A stretch of 64,000 bases of DNA from Icerya purchasi (Eukaryota > Arthropoda > Insecta > Hemiptera > Monophlebidae). Under the pieces are notes generated by a model. It saw only the letters and a program-made list of their open reading frames with translations, ran no database searches and was not told where the DNA came from. The stretch spans positions 502,283,352-502,347,351 of the forward strand of contig CM077115.1 in NCBI GenBank assembly GCA_039619475.1. The letters are read 5' to 3'. Both the position numbers and the translations under genes were made by a program. Each line of letters opens with the position of its first letter. The stretch's first letter is position 1. Below are positions 1 through 11,940 of the stretch, piece after piece.

Positions 1-200
1 GGGTACATGTCATTACAAGCTTTACAGAAAACAATCTTCCATCAGCATCGTTTTGGACAGATGACATTCGAACATTAATGCATTCCGCATCTGTCTTAAG
101 GCTACACTGATGAATTCAAGGCTTAAAATTCGGAGCCCGCACCGGTTGCATATTCGTTCGAGAGAGATGAAAAAGACACACAACTGGACATCTTTAAAGC

Positions 201-257
201 TTTTTTTTTTTTTTTTTTTTTTTTTTTCTTGTTTGGGTTTTTCCCTGGGCTTGTCAG
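201..257 (-). repeat. LINE 3' tail (oligo-A on - strand)
   Basis: A run of 27 T (201-227) is followed by a G/T-rich stretch containing gggcttgtcag. Read on the - strand this is a LINE 3' end, with ctgacaagccc before the A tail. The same kind of tail (GTTGAC..G.CCC before oligo-A) recurs at about 13,785, 21,285, 26,140 and 33,400 on + and at 9,947-10,001 on -. No coding sequence of the donor is retained next to it. Confidence 0.5.
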
Positions 258-984
258 CAACGGACGATTACCCATCAACATGTGTACATAGCAGCAATTA
301 GGAGTAACAAGGAATGGAATCTGATAAAGAATGCTATACCAAAGATGGAGAAACAATAACAATCAACGTCGAAAAATGCCAAACGTATGTATCCTGAAAA
401 GAAAAGAAATGACGAAGGTAAGAGCAAAAGGAGTTAGCTGTCCCATACCATGGTCACATCTGCAATTACAGAGCCCGCAGTACAAACGGACAAAGGAATC
501 TGGCTATAAATAATTAAGGAAGAAGAAACACGGGATGTTTAAAAAGCAGTTAGATCCATCAAGCACGAAACCTATATAGAACACAGCGCTTAGCGTCCGT
601 AAACAATTATCCGAAAGTTCAATGACTTTCTCCATCACTATAAAGCAAAGTTTATAGTTTTTAATTATGAAACATTAATCATATTTATGGCGACGACTGC
701 AGAAACAGCGCCTACCATTCTGTTAAAAGGAAATGAGCAGAATTTTCACTGAACACTATGGCCACACTGCAACAGCAGCGCCCGCAGTGCCGGCTAACAA
801 GGAGTTCACCTATCTACCGTTAGGGCCGCAAATGCGACAGCGAGCCCGCAAAATTAACTGCGAGCTGTGCCTGTTTGTGACTGTAACTGCAACATCAGTG
901 CGTGTTCTTCGTTTAGAGAGGAGTTCGTTGGGAATCACTGGACACGATAAGTTAGGAATGCCAAAATAGGAAATACTGAAGGGA
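258..984. other. Gap without recognisable gene
   Basis: Only short open frames occur. The stretch at 660-960 is somewhat richer in GC, with recurring gcaacagcgcc-like words, but no domain can be recognised. It may be 3' sequence of the LINE lying to its right. Confidence 0.4.
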
Positions 985-2650
985 TTAGATATTAATATAA
1001 TGAAGTACAGAGGATAGGAATTTTGCTACAATTGGTATGATCAACGTTGACTGTAATGAGAGAATAAAGGACACACAATATGGAGTTGGAACATCATGTG
1101 AGAGAAGCTCCGCGTATAGAGCTGCCCTTTCCGATGATAAAGAGGAGCATTCAAAGAATACATGATCAGAGTCACATACGACTGTGTTATCGATACACAG
1201 CTTTCAAATAGGAGAGGACACTATGGAGAAACGATACAATGAAGCAGGAAGTCGACTGTGACCAGATCGAAGACGACAAATAGCAGATATGATGAATCGG
1301 GGAAGGTGCGGAAAATGTAGATACCATGGTTGAGTAGGTGGATTAGGGTGAATGGAAAAATATTGTGAATTAGGACTGGAGAAGGATGATTTATAAAAAG
1401 ATTTCCAATTGGCCTTTTGGATACTTTTTGCTATATTTAATAATTCATGAGAAGGAATCCGTCCGACTGGCCGCCCAGAAGAAATAGCCGAACGAGCAAG
1501 ATAATCCGCCTTTTCGTTGCCCGCAATTCCGGCATGACCAGGAATCCAAAGAAAGTCGATGGTTAATGAGTGCAATCTGCAAAGACTGAAAATCAGTGAT
1601 CGGATGCGCAGAATAATAGGATCAGAGTAAGAAGGAACATATGCAGAGGATATACACTGAAGGGCGCTTTTGCAATCAGAAATTAGGAGGAACATTTTAC
1701 ATTGAGGAAAAGATGGAATGAGCTCAATGGCACGTAGTAATGCCAATGTCTCCGCATAATAAATTGAACAAAATGCAGGAATTTTGAACAGGCTGGAATG
1801 GTCAAGAGCAGGAATGTAGATAGATGCACCCACTCCGTGTGCCATTTTGGACCCATCCGTAAAAATTAGGGTATGGTTAGCAAAGAATGATGAAACTGCC
1901 TGGTTAAATTCATAAACTGTTGCATGAGCAGGGAGATATTTTACATAAGAAGGCAAAGAAAAAAGATTAGGAGAAGGAATAACATTTAATATCTCAAACT
2001 GGAAAAATGGAAGTTTATCGAAAGTTAGGATGAAGGGCGAAAACTTAATAAGACGCGAGGCAATGTGGCAGAGAATGGGAACCTTATTAGAGGAAAAACG
2101 CCAATCTTGCAAGAGAGAAGAATATGCAGGGACAAGATTGTTTGGGTAAATATGTAGACGTTTAATAAGGAACCGATACGCGAGATAGGATCTACGAATG
2201 GATAAAGGAGCCACATTAGCCTCTGCTAAAATCGCAGGAATAGGCGTGGATTTTAAGACTCCTAGACATAAGCGCAGGGCTGCATTCTGAACTAAATCTA
2301 ATTTAGCTAGGGGAGAACGAGCAGCAGTACCATACAGAAAACAACAGAAATCAAGTTTGGATCGAACAATGGATTTGTAGAGCATAAGAAGTATCATAGG
2401 ATCACCTCCCCAATGGGAAGAAGATAAAGACTTTAAGATATTCAAACGTTCTAGAGTAGACGAATGGAGGTAATTAATGTGCTCAGTAAAGGATAAACGG
2501 CTATTCAGAAAGATTCCTAAGTAGCGGAAGGAGGAAACAACAGGTATAGGTGTATTGTCGATATTTACGTTGATTGACTCAGGATTATAGGAACGAAATG
2601 TGAAAACAATGCATGAAGATTTTGGAGGAGAGATATATAGGCTAACATGT
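985..2650 (-). pseudogene. 5'-truncated LINE ORF2: RT C-terminus, RNase H, Cys/His tail
   Basis: This is the 3' part of a non-LTR retrotransposon polyprotein. Translation is open from about 2,650 down to 1,204. It begins inside the RT thumb, where YLGIFLNS is a typical post-catalytic block. An RNase H domain follows with all four expected acidic positions visible: D in FTDGSK, E in YYAETLA, D in ISDCKSA and D in NEKADYLA, plus the WIPGHAGIAGNE block. At 1,204 the frame breaks, and the Cys/His-rich C-terminal tail (CDSDHVFFEC) continues in another frame to a stop at 985. There is no N-terminal RT or endonuclease, so the copy is 5'-truncated and cannot move on its own. RNase H places it in the I/R1/Jockey part of LINEs; the exact clade is not settled. 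Confidence 0.8.
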
Positions 2651-2822
2651 ATACAATTTATTTAAAATTAAAATTTTAGCCTCGTAGAATTTTCCCCGTT
2701 ACCGAATTTTTACAATTCATCTATGCCTTGCAAACTGAATCAAACTACAATGATAGTTGAAATATTTTCTACTTTAAATCGACTGGTGTTTCTTCGGGAT
2801 AGGGAAATGAGCGCGCAGACTT
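2651..2822. other. Short AT-rich interval
   Basis: No domain, tail or repeat was recognised between two LINE fragments of opposite orientation. Confidence 0.3.
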
Positions 2823-4737
2823 GTGCTTGGAAACTTACTTCCTTTTAATATGTTTGACATTCGGCCTGTCATTGATCCTGCCGATTGCATTAGCTTTTTT
2901 GCTTCCCATATTTATAAATTTTTCATTCATAAATATTATACAGTAACTTCTTTTATCGATGTTTCTTCAGCCTTCGACAACGTTCATTTACCAACTCTGA
3001 GAAATGCAATGGCAGCAATTAACTTTCCGGTCAAATTCACTAACGATTAATCTTATATTGAATCGTATTATCCACATTTCCTCTTCGTTGTTTCAAGTTC
3101 CAAGAAGTGTTTTCCGTGGTATATATATCCCCCCAGGGTTCCTCTTTCAGTTTTACTCTTTTCAACATTTACACTATTGCTATGGCATCTTTTCCTTTAA
3201 ACTCCTTTGCCTTATTCTTTACTGATGATCTTCTTTCCTTTTTCCTCCTCTTAATTGCTGCTGCCAACGAAGCGCTTAATTCTTTTTCGATTGCGCTAGA
3301 GCATTCTCTGTCTTCTGTTCATCTTTCTATTTCACCTTCTAAATCTTTTTGCATGGTGTTTACTCTTCATCCCGATAATTCCGCTTCTGTTAATATATAC
3401 CTAAATCAAATGCCTCTTCCTCGTGTTAATTGCTTCTGCTATCTTGGTGTTTACCTTAATAGTCAACCTTTTCCGAGCATATTAATTATCTTTCTTGTTC
3501 CGCCATTAAAAGAATGAACTTAGTGAAATCCTTATCACCAATCAAATGAAGAAGGGATCTCCTCTTGCACTCATTTCCTTGTATAGGTTCATTATTCGCT
3601 CCAAATTTGATAATTGTTTATTTATCTATGGCCGGGCCTCGAAATCCGTTCTCTCCAAATTGGATAAGATACAGAATTTCTGCCTTTGTCTACGCCTCGG
3701 TGCTCTTAAATCCCCTCGTATTTCAGCAATGCTTGCTGAATCTAACACACCTCTTCTCTAAATTCCAAGATCTTACTTAGGCTCTCGTTTTATTTCTAAA
3801 CGTGTACATTTCATTGCCTCTTAACCCCTTTCCACATTTCCATCGTCAAAAACTGGCGCTTTGCTCCTAATACAATTTTCGTCTTAACGCCATTTTCTCT
3901 CCTCGTCTTGATTATTTTTTTGTTCCGTATAATTTCCAGTAATAATCTCCCTTACTTTTCTTTTAATTAGTTTGATCTCTCATACGCTCTCAAAGTATAT
4001 TTTTTTTCAAACTCCTGCAGTTTTCTAACCTCGGTGGTTATTAAACAGGAATTTCACATCAGTTCCCTTTTTCCTTCTCATGTACTCATCTTCAATGATA
4101 GCTCTAGGGGGCCTGGTTGTATCGGAGATTCTTTTATTCTCCCAGATTTTAATTTTTCCGAATCCTTCCGTTTTTCTGTTATATGTTTACAGTCGAGCTA
4201 GTGGCTATCCTACGTGCAATTATTTATATTTCCTCTAATCTTCACTTCTCCGACTATCTGATAATTCTGACTCTATGCGTGCCCTTCAGGCTATCAGTTT
4301 ACGTCTTCTCCCTCTTCCGACTTCATCATTTTTCTTATATGATCTTTCATTTACAATCTTTCCTTTCATCGCTCTATCCACGTTGATTTGCTGTTGGTTC
4401 CCGGTCACAGAGACATCGAGGGTAGCGAAATGGCGGATGCTTTAGTTCAGGTTGCTGCTCGTTCCCGCTTTTACTTTAAGAAAATTCCAAGTACTAATCT
4501 GTTATCTTTAAGTAAGAAATTTCATTTTAAATTTTGGTCAGATAAGTATCCTTCCTCCTTTACCAATAATCGTTCCTTCTCGCTTTCAATTTAACCTAAC
4601 CTTCCTTATAATTTTTGGTTTTCAGAATTCCCTTCTCTTCCACGTTCTATTATTGTCCCTATTATTCACCTACGCTTTAATCACACTTTACTGTCCTCTT
4701 CTCGCTATCGTTTCTCTTTGTTTTGTTTTTTTTAAAA
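2823..4737 (+). pseudogene. Decayed RNase H-bearing LINE ORF2
   Basis: Blocks of one LINE polyprotein can be followed in order through many frameshifts: RT motif A (FIDVSSAFDNVH, about 2,960), a degenerate SPQGSS motif B (about 3,130), motif C decayed to FTDDLLSF (about 3,220), the thumb block CYLGVYLNSQ (about 3,440), RSKFDNCLFIYGRA (about 3,600), an RNase H fragment TVELVAILRAI (about 4,185) and VPGHRDIEGSEMADAL (about 4,395). The order and spacing are those of the family at 985-2,650, so it is probably an older copy of a related element in the opposite orientation. Many stops and small deletions make it non-functional. Confidence 0.75.
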
Positions 4738-6290
4738 TAAGTTGTGGATTCTATAAGGCATACTGCCCGTCTGTGGGTGCTCAATACTATCATCGTTTAT
4801 TCAAAAGAAATATGTTATGATATTTCATTATAATTAGTTTTCATAATTATAAGAAGAGAGAAAATAAAAACAAAAAAGAACTACTTATCATCATAATAAC
4901 AATTTCATTCTACATATTCCACGAATACGAATGATCGATTCTCCGCCAACAACCGGTTCTCAATTTATTTAACTTAATGTCACTCATTAATGTTATCAAC
5001 CCCAACCATTGCTTAATCAATATTTTCCAAGTTCCTACCTCTTTTTGCATTATGTCTTCTGCGATTCGTTTAAAACTATCCTGCTTCTTGTCTTGTCGTC
5101 GTAGCTATTGATATACTTGTGGTGTCTTATATTTAAGCAACCGGTAGTAAAAGTAGCACATCCTTGGAGATATTTCGTTTCTCTCTTTCCACTAGCTGAT
5201 ATTCTTATTAACTGATCTTTACCGAGGGTAATTACCTTTAAGCATTTCCTTTGCTGACTACTAATCTTTTTGATTATCGTCCTTTTTGCTTCCTTCCAAA
5301 TTGATACCCAATACATGATTCTTAACAATACTATAACGTTATAATACACACGCAAACTATCGCATGGTATTGAAAGAGCCAATTTATAAAGTGCCGGTAT
5401 CATCTGAATGATTTTATTGGACAAATTTATAACATGCTTGTCCCAAGATTCTGTCGATGATTAATAATCCTAAATATTAAACTTCTTCCGTCGTTTCCAG
5501 TTGTGTACACCCACAGTTCGAAGTAGAAGTCAAGCAGTAATTGTTGTTATGTATTTTAATAGATTGTTTATATGTTTTCTATATCTATTGGACGTTCTTA
5601 TATACAAAGCCTTCGATTTTTTTACATTAATAGTTAGATGTTTATCATGCGCCCATTTACAATACTTTCCCCATCCTCTTCCAAGAGTTTTTCAGCCTCA
5701 TGGAAGTCACGGTTTTCGAGTGCTATACCATCCGCACAAGTAAAGACCATCGAGTTTTTAATGAATTTATGAAGGGAATTGGTATAAATCAAAAATAACA
5801 ACGGTGGTAAAATAGTTCCTTGTCTCCTGTTGATGCGATTTCTTCTCTACTTAATTCTTCGTCGATTTTTCGTTATCTAAATAACTTTCAAACCATTTAT
5901 TTTGCATACCCGTGATTCCCATTCCTTTCATATCTCGCAGTAATATTTGATGGTTTACCGCATCGAATGCTTTACTAATGTCCACAAAAATCATGATAAA
6001 TCGTTTACCGTTTGCCAACCGCTTATTTATCCTATTTGTTAGTACTTTTAATAAAGAGACGGTTGATTTTCTTTCTCTGGAACTAAATTGATTATTATGC
6101 AACAACTTGTTTCTCTCCAAATAATTTCTTAGATGAAATGTAAAGTATTGTTCCAAAATTTTTGCTAAAACCAAGATTATAGTAATTGGTCTACAATTGT
6201 CACAAGCACTCGCTAAGTCGGTTTTATATATATTTAAGTCTAAAAACACCAGTTTTTAGTCCATCAGGAATTATACCTTCTTTAATCTAA
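4721..6290 (-). pseudogene. CR1/Jockey-like LINE fragment, copy A
   Basis: Read on the - strand, the RT fingers/palm lie at 5,851-6,249 (FVDISKAFDAVNHQILL is motif A) and the thumb/C-terminus at 5,050-5,424 (IKKISSQQRKCLKVI). Motifs B and C between them are broken by frameshifts and stops. The 3' end is at about 4,721-4,737 (oligo-A on -), preceded by about 65 bases that recur at 23,868-23,935 in copy B, where they also end in oligo-A. That shared end fixes the 3' terminus of the family. There is no endonuclease, so the copy is 5'-truncated at about 6,290. Confidence 0.75.
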
Positions 6291-6866
6291 CAGTTAATTA
6301 TTTTTGTAAGTAGTGGGGTAAATACAGCTACGTTATTTTTAAAATCCGACTACTTGTTTGTTTGTAACTTTTTGTATGTAAAACGACGTGAGTGTCCGCT
6401 CTAAATTATCGCTATTCAATACTTGTGTATTACTCACTTAAGCACAATGCTGTATTTTAGTTGGGAGAAGTGTTCGATATATTTATTTTCCGCATGCCTG
6501 GCACTTGAAAAATGTTTCAAGACGACCTCTCAATTGAAGATTTGTTTGAAAGAGTAAACACTTAAAACACAATGATATTATAATTTAAAAATGTAAATAT
6601 AATAAATATAAAAACACCGGCTAGTTTCGGATATTACAATCCATTTTTATGGTTTGTATAAACAATTAAATTAAAACAACAATAATAAATCCGTCAACAA
6701 TAAAAATATGCAGTCATCATTAACGAAATTTGAAACATAATAAAATAAATCACAGTACTCGTATATCAATGAACTTATTATTAATCAATTTAAAATATAA
6801 TAAATTTAAAATAAAAACAGTCAATAAATGAAAATTATATTAAAATTAAGATTGCACGATGTAATA
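6291..6866. other. AT-rich gap
   Basis: Very AT-rich sequence with no domain or clear repeat seen. It may be partly 3' sequence of the Penelope-like element, which ends its frame at 6,867. Confidence 0.3.
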
Positions 6867-7740
6867 TTAAACATTAAATAATGGATTATTATACGGCAAG
6901 TTATTATTAATAATGTTATCCCTGTACTTGTGAATGAAATAATCCTCAGCAAAGCCTAAACATTTATTGTCTTTAATCATTTTTAAAATTGTTAAGTCCT
7001 CATCTATGTAATTACCAATTGTATGTTTTTCTGAAATTAAATGCTTGGCGAAAGTTGACTTATCAATATAGCCATACTGTAATGCATATATGTGCTCTCT
7101 ATATCAACAGCGAAAGAATTTTTTGCTTGACCTATGTACACCTTTTAACATGTTCTGCAAGTTAACATGTATGCACCTGGATTTTCAAATTTATTATTCA
7201 AATTAGATAGACTATCGACGTTAATTAATTGACTGTATCAGTTATTGTTAGTGTGGTATGATGTATTGAAGTTATTGTACTTTAATATAATTTTGTTACT
7301 TTATATATGGAAGGATGCATGTACGTAAACTTAACCCATTTATAATCTTGTTTTGTACTTTGAAATTAAAAATTTTTCTTAACTTTACTATATAAAGAAA
7401 TTACATTATTTTCATTGTAATTGTTTTTTATGGTTTATTCTATTTAATGGTGTTTTGTGTAAACGGTAAAGATAAGATAATAAAGATAACTGTTTATGAA
7501 TTTTTGTGTGGTTAGGATACTGATTAATGTTTGTATTAGTTTGAGTATTTTTCCTACAAATGTTATATTGTAGCGTATTGTTAGAAATAGAAATGGTTAA
7601 ATCTAGATAATGAATATTACTGTTACCTTTGTAAACCATTGTTAAAAGAGTTTAAAAAATTTAGAAAATTGTAGTAGTTATTATTGTCGTTATCAAAAAT
7701 ACGTAAAATGTCATCTACATATCTAGTCTTTATTGTTACA
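6867..7740 (-). pseudogene. Penelope-like retroelement: RT end plus GIY-YIG endonuclease
   Basis: On the - strand the sequence starts at the RT catalytic motif C (RYVDDILRIF, about 7,700). It runs through the block INxxDL-like HYLDLTIS and YNICRKNTQT to the HKQLSLLSYLYRLHKTPLN segment (7,412-7,639), both typical of Penelope-like RTs. Further on (about 7,150) is GAYMLTCRTC followed by KVYIGQA, the GIY-YIG core with its preceding Cys pair. After it come RAHIYALQYGYIDKS, FAKHLISEKH and a C-terminal EDYFIHKYRDN ending in a stop at 6,867. Frameshifts and an in-frame stop break the chain, and the N-terminal RT half is missing. The RT plus GIY-YIG order is diagnostic of Penelope-like elements. Confidence 0.82.
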
Positions 7741-8509
7741 GTAGCTCGGCTGGGCGTAGACCCAAACTGCCATATACGGTTTTGTTCTTTTTTTTTCATA
7801 CTTTTTTTTTTTTAATAGTTTTATTAGGGCTTGCTGATGGTCGCCAGTCTGTCACGTTTCCAACTAAATACGGCTAGATCAGAGATAAACCATAATACTA
7901 CCGTCTACCTATTAGATGATATTTATTTGCTAATTTCCCTTTTTCCTTAACTTCGTCACCAATTAATTCGATTTTTTTTTTTACCAATGCCGCTCAGGCA
8001 TGAGATAGAATCAAAAGGTTGCCAAACTTACCCACTTACTTCACACACACCACAATGACGTGCTCGGAACTAGGATTTATTATTAGTATTTTTTTTTATA
8101 AAAGATTTACGTAAAAACACATGGAGCGGAAATGTAGCTGTACATAAACGTATATATTATACATAGTTTAAATGTTACACACCACACAAATAAATTCGGG
8201 ACACTGATTCCGGATACGCACAAACGAACGCACTCACTCGAATTATTCACGACACAAATTAATAAAAAATATTCTTTGGCCTGAACTGGAGTCCTGCGCC
8301 GGTTCCTCTGAGCCCGTTCCTCGGTCGACTCCGGTGAACTTTATGTTCTTCAAAAGCTGGCTACCGCTGGCTTCTTTGGCTGTCCGCGGTTTTGCCTTAG
8401 CTTCCTTCCCGCACCCGACTGTCTGTAACTGCTACGATTTTTTTTATTTATCTACTTTTCGGATTTTCTTTTGTTTCGATTAGATACTGATTGACTAGTT
8501 TATGACTGT
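7741..8509. other. Gap with T-rich runs, no gene recognised
   Basis: Contains several short T runs and a GC-richer patch around 8,280-8,430. No open frame with recognisable motifs was seen. Confidence 0.3.
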
Positions 8510-9946
8510 TTATTTTTTTTTTTTTTTGTTTTTTTTTGGGTCCTCACTTCAGATAATACCGATGAGGCAAATGTATTATGCATTAGAGTAGTACAAATTT
8601 TATTCAATAAAGTTTTTGGTGTCAGATCATCCTTAACATTGATTGCGGTTAATTAATACAAGTGTATATGTTGCTTACGGACATTAATTACTGTAACGGT
8701 AAAATTGTTAAATAATTGAAAATTTTTAGTTACTAAGTCTTCTGCTGAACACTGAAAATGGAGATCACTGCTATTACATCCAGCTAAGATATGAGTAATG
8801 GTATTGGGAAAGTTACATTTAATATAATTTGGCGAATCAGCAATTTGAAATCAGTGTAGATAGTCTTTAAAATTTCCGTGGCCAGTGAGAAATTGTACGT
8901 TAAAAAAATTTGGTATGTAATTTATATTGTTCATTCTATTTAAAAGTGTAAATTATAACACTGTTACAATTACCCTACATGGTCTGATATTGCGTTAGGT
9001 AATAGTCATGTAATAATCTTTTAAACTGCCTTACGTTAAAGGTTTTATTCTCATAAGTAAATTTACCATTGTCGTAATAGGCATTATTGAAGTTAAGCAT
9101 TTTTAATGCAAAATAAATTTATGTGTTTATTAATTTCAAACTGCAATGGCATAATTCCGGCTGTAACCACTGACGTTAAATAACTTATTGTTTTATGCGA
9201 TTTAATTAATTTAATGGCTAGTACTCTTTGATAACTTGTTAACATTTTTGAAATCTTTCAAGTTTAATCATATCCGCGTAGATTATACTACTATATAGTA
9301 GGTTTGGTAAAATGACTGACTTATATAAAATAATCCTTTTAGTATAATTTACTTTGCAATTATTATTATAAAGTTTATTAAAGATAAACACAAATTTAGT
9401 TAACTTATTTTTAATACTATTAAAGTGATTATAAAATTTAAAGTTATTATCAATTAAGATACCTAAGTATTTAGTATTTGATACTTTATTTATATTTAAC
9501 TCATGCTGTGCTAAATTTAATTGTCTATTACGAATTCTAGAATTAAATAGCACGTAGTTTATTTTTGATACGTTAATTTTTAATCCATATTCATTTAGAA
9601 ATTTTGCAATAGAACTATATATATATATGTATATATATATTATATATTTTATTACTTAGAGTGTGTTCAGACTTATCTCTTATAACAACTGCAAAATCAT
9701 CCACGAACGTTGTTAGTTTACAGTGTAGTTAATATGATAAAGTCTAGAAAAAACTATATTCCACAAATACGGTCCCAGTACAGATCTTTGTAACACTTCC
9801 GTCACAATAGGATATTTCTGGGTACACGATCCGATATTAATAAAAGTAAATCTGTTATGAAAGTAGTGATTTAATATAGTTAATAAGTTATCGTTTAAGC
9901 CCAAGTCGGATAATTACTATCAAAAGCTTTAGTTATGTCTAAGGTT
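8510..9946 (-). pseudogene. R1-clade LINE ORF2, C-terminal half of RT and tail
   Basis: This is the downstream part of the R1-like element. The - strand shows motif A (LDITKAFDS, about 9,930), motif B decayed to LQRSVLGPYLWN (about 9,780), the thumb block NTKYLGILIDNN (about 9,460), RTSYQRVLAIKLI (about 9,220) and the R1-typical C-terminal block VQFLTGHGNF (about 8,890) followed by a Cys/His segment ending THILAGC (about 8,790). Poly-T at about 8,512-8,540 on + marks the oligo-A 3' end. Several stops and frameshifts make it inactive. A second, + strand member of the same clade lies at 25,565-26,820. Confidence 0.78.
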
Positions 9947-10001
9947 TTTTTCTTTTAACCCCCCCTTTGGGCATGTCAACAAAGGATCTTCACCCCGAAA
10001 C
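9947..10001 (-). mobile_element. 55-bp 5'-truncated LINE tail insertion with 10-bp TSD
   Basis: A 55-bp segment of another LINE's 3' tail (tttgttgacatgccc... ending in oligo-A on -) sits inside the R1-like RT, just after motif A. It is flanked by the direct repeat gtctaaggtt at 9,937-9,946 and 10,002-10,011. This is a very short target-primed insertion. Confidence 0.75.
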
Positions 10002-10011
10002 GTCTAAGGTT

Positions 10012-11935
10012 AATACGCATACGTTGTACGATTTTTGTTTATATCATTTAATAGTTTGTAAAACATTGAAGATAGTTAACTCCGCCGACATGTTTTCAAG
10101 AGCTCCATATTGATCGTTATTAATTACGTTATTTCTGCGATTGAATTCTTTTAAATTTATTTAATATACATTTCTCATAGATCTTGATTAAATTTGAGAG
10201 CAGAGTTATATACGAAGAAGAATCAGTTAGCGATTTATTTATTTTAGGTAATATTACAGTCTTAGATATTTTCCAGTGATTCGGAAAATAGTTATGCTTA
10301 AACAACAGGTTAATAAATGTCGGTATAACATGAAGAAATCGATCGTTAAAAAATTTAAAAAATCCGTTAAAAATATTATTTAAACCCGTTGAAATTTTAT
10401 TTTTAAGGTTTTTAATAATGAAGGATATTTCAGTGTTACTCACTGTTACGTTATCTGAGATACTAGTACTTGTATAAGTTGGTGTAAAAGCGTTTGACCT
10501 TAAATACAATTTAGTAGTCAACAAATTCATTTTTTCTTCATCAGAACAAGCGCATTCATCTAATGTCGGTATTTGATTTGGTTTATTTTTATTTAATAAA
10601 ATCTTATATTTTAACCCGAATGCTGTCTTTTCATAAACTAAATTTTTCCAGGCTTGTAGTTTCGTCTGTTTGATTTTATGTTTGTATTCTATAAAAATTT
10701 CTTTATAAGTAGTATAATGCTTTACTTTTAATACAGAATTTTTACAATTACGAAATTTCTTATAATATTTACTGACTAATTTTTTTTTTGTATTACAAAT
10801 CACTAGTCCACCAATAAACTGTTGTTTTTCTTTTAATGGTTTTAGAATGTGCTAATACTGTAGTAACATAAATTTGAAATTGTGATAACCAGTTATTATT
10901 GAAGTGCATTACACAGTTAAATCTATAAGAGAGGCAAAGTTAGTGATGTTTAAGTTCAATTTATTATAATTTATTGTGGTAATCATATCTGTTGTAGTAT
11001 TCTTTTCAAGATTTACCGTGAAATAAATGTAAAAATGATCGCTTGCATTTAATTCTTTACTAACTTTCCAATTTAATATGGAATCAAATATGTTATTATT
11101 TACTAAAGTTAAGTCGATATTGTGCTTATTTGCTTCTTCCTTTTAAATTTATAGTCATCTTTAATGTTTAATAATCGTAAGTCGAAAGCTTGTATTAACT
11201 TTAAAAGGTTTTTGCCTCTTAAATGATTTACTTTATCCCATAGAATATTACGAGAATTTAAATTTCCTAAAAGTATTCATTGTTTGATGTTATTAGTATG
11301 TAGGTATATATATTTAAAAATTGAAAATACAATGTTGATACTTTGTTTGGTGGAATGTAGGTTAAGATAAACGTTATATCATATATTTTAATGACTACAA
11401 TGTTGTATAACGCATACATGTAAACAGTTTATACTGGTAAGCCAGTTCGATAAATTATCATTAGTTTATAATGTATTAATATTTTATAATTAGGAGGTAC
11501 GTAGATTACATTTATCGAAAATAAAAGCTATATCTATATTTTTGGTTACTATAGTAGAAAGTAGTATATTCCTTGCTACTTTGCTGTGATTTTCATTATA
11601 CTGTATAACTTTTATCATATTAGAAACGTATATTTATTAGAATAATTTAGTTTAGATATCGGGGTGATATCATCTTCGTCCGTTTTAGAGTGGTTAGTTA
11701 ATTTATTTCTAAGTTCGTAGACTTCGTTTTTATCTCGCGTGTTTTTAAATCGTCGTAATTATCCGAAAGTATTTTCAATATTCCACTTATATCATCGGTG
11801 AAACTTCTGACGGTAGGTAAAGAATCTTTTTGTCCACTTATCATATCCATAAGTAGGGTGAAAGTAGGAAAGCTGATTGGATATCGTTTTTCGGCGGTGA
11901 AATTGGGTTCAATTAGGTCTTCAATTAAAAACTTG
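10012..11935 (-). pseudogene. R1-clade LINE ORF2, endonuclease and N-terminal RT
   Basis: The segment 10,129-10,803 is open. It shows the pre-RT and finger region of a non-LTR RT, including NHWKISKTVILPKINKS and a degenerate YITLLSNLIKIYEKCI, the block normally reading YRPISLL...IFEKLI. From 10,804 to about 11,700 broken frames have the composition and placement expected of the apurinic-type endonuclease, but I could not confirm its catalytic residues. It is continuous with the RT half at 8,510-9,946 apart from the small tail insertion, and upstream it meets the gag-like ORF1. Confidence 0.65.
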
Positions 11936-11940
11936 GCTAC

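Noticed and set aside
123..362. - strand frame with a polylysine run
   Set aside because: It reads through the LINE oligo-T tail.
733..969. 78-codon + frame in a GC-richer patch
   Set aside because: No motif; it lies beside the 3' end of an opposite-strand LINE.
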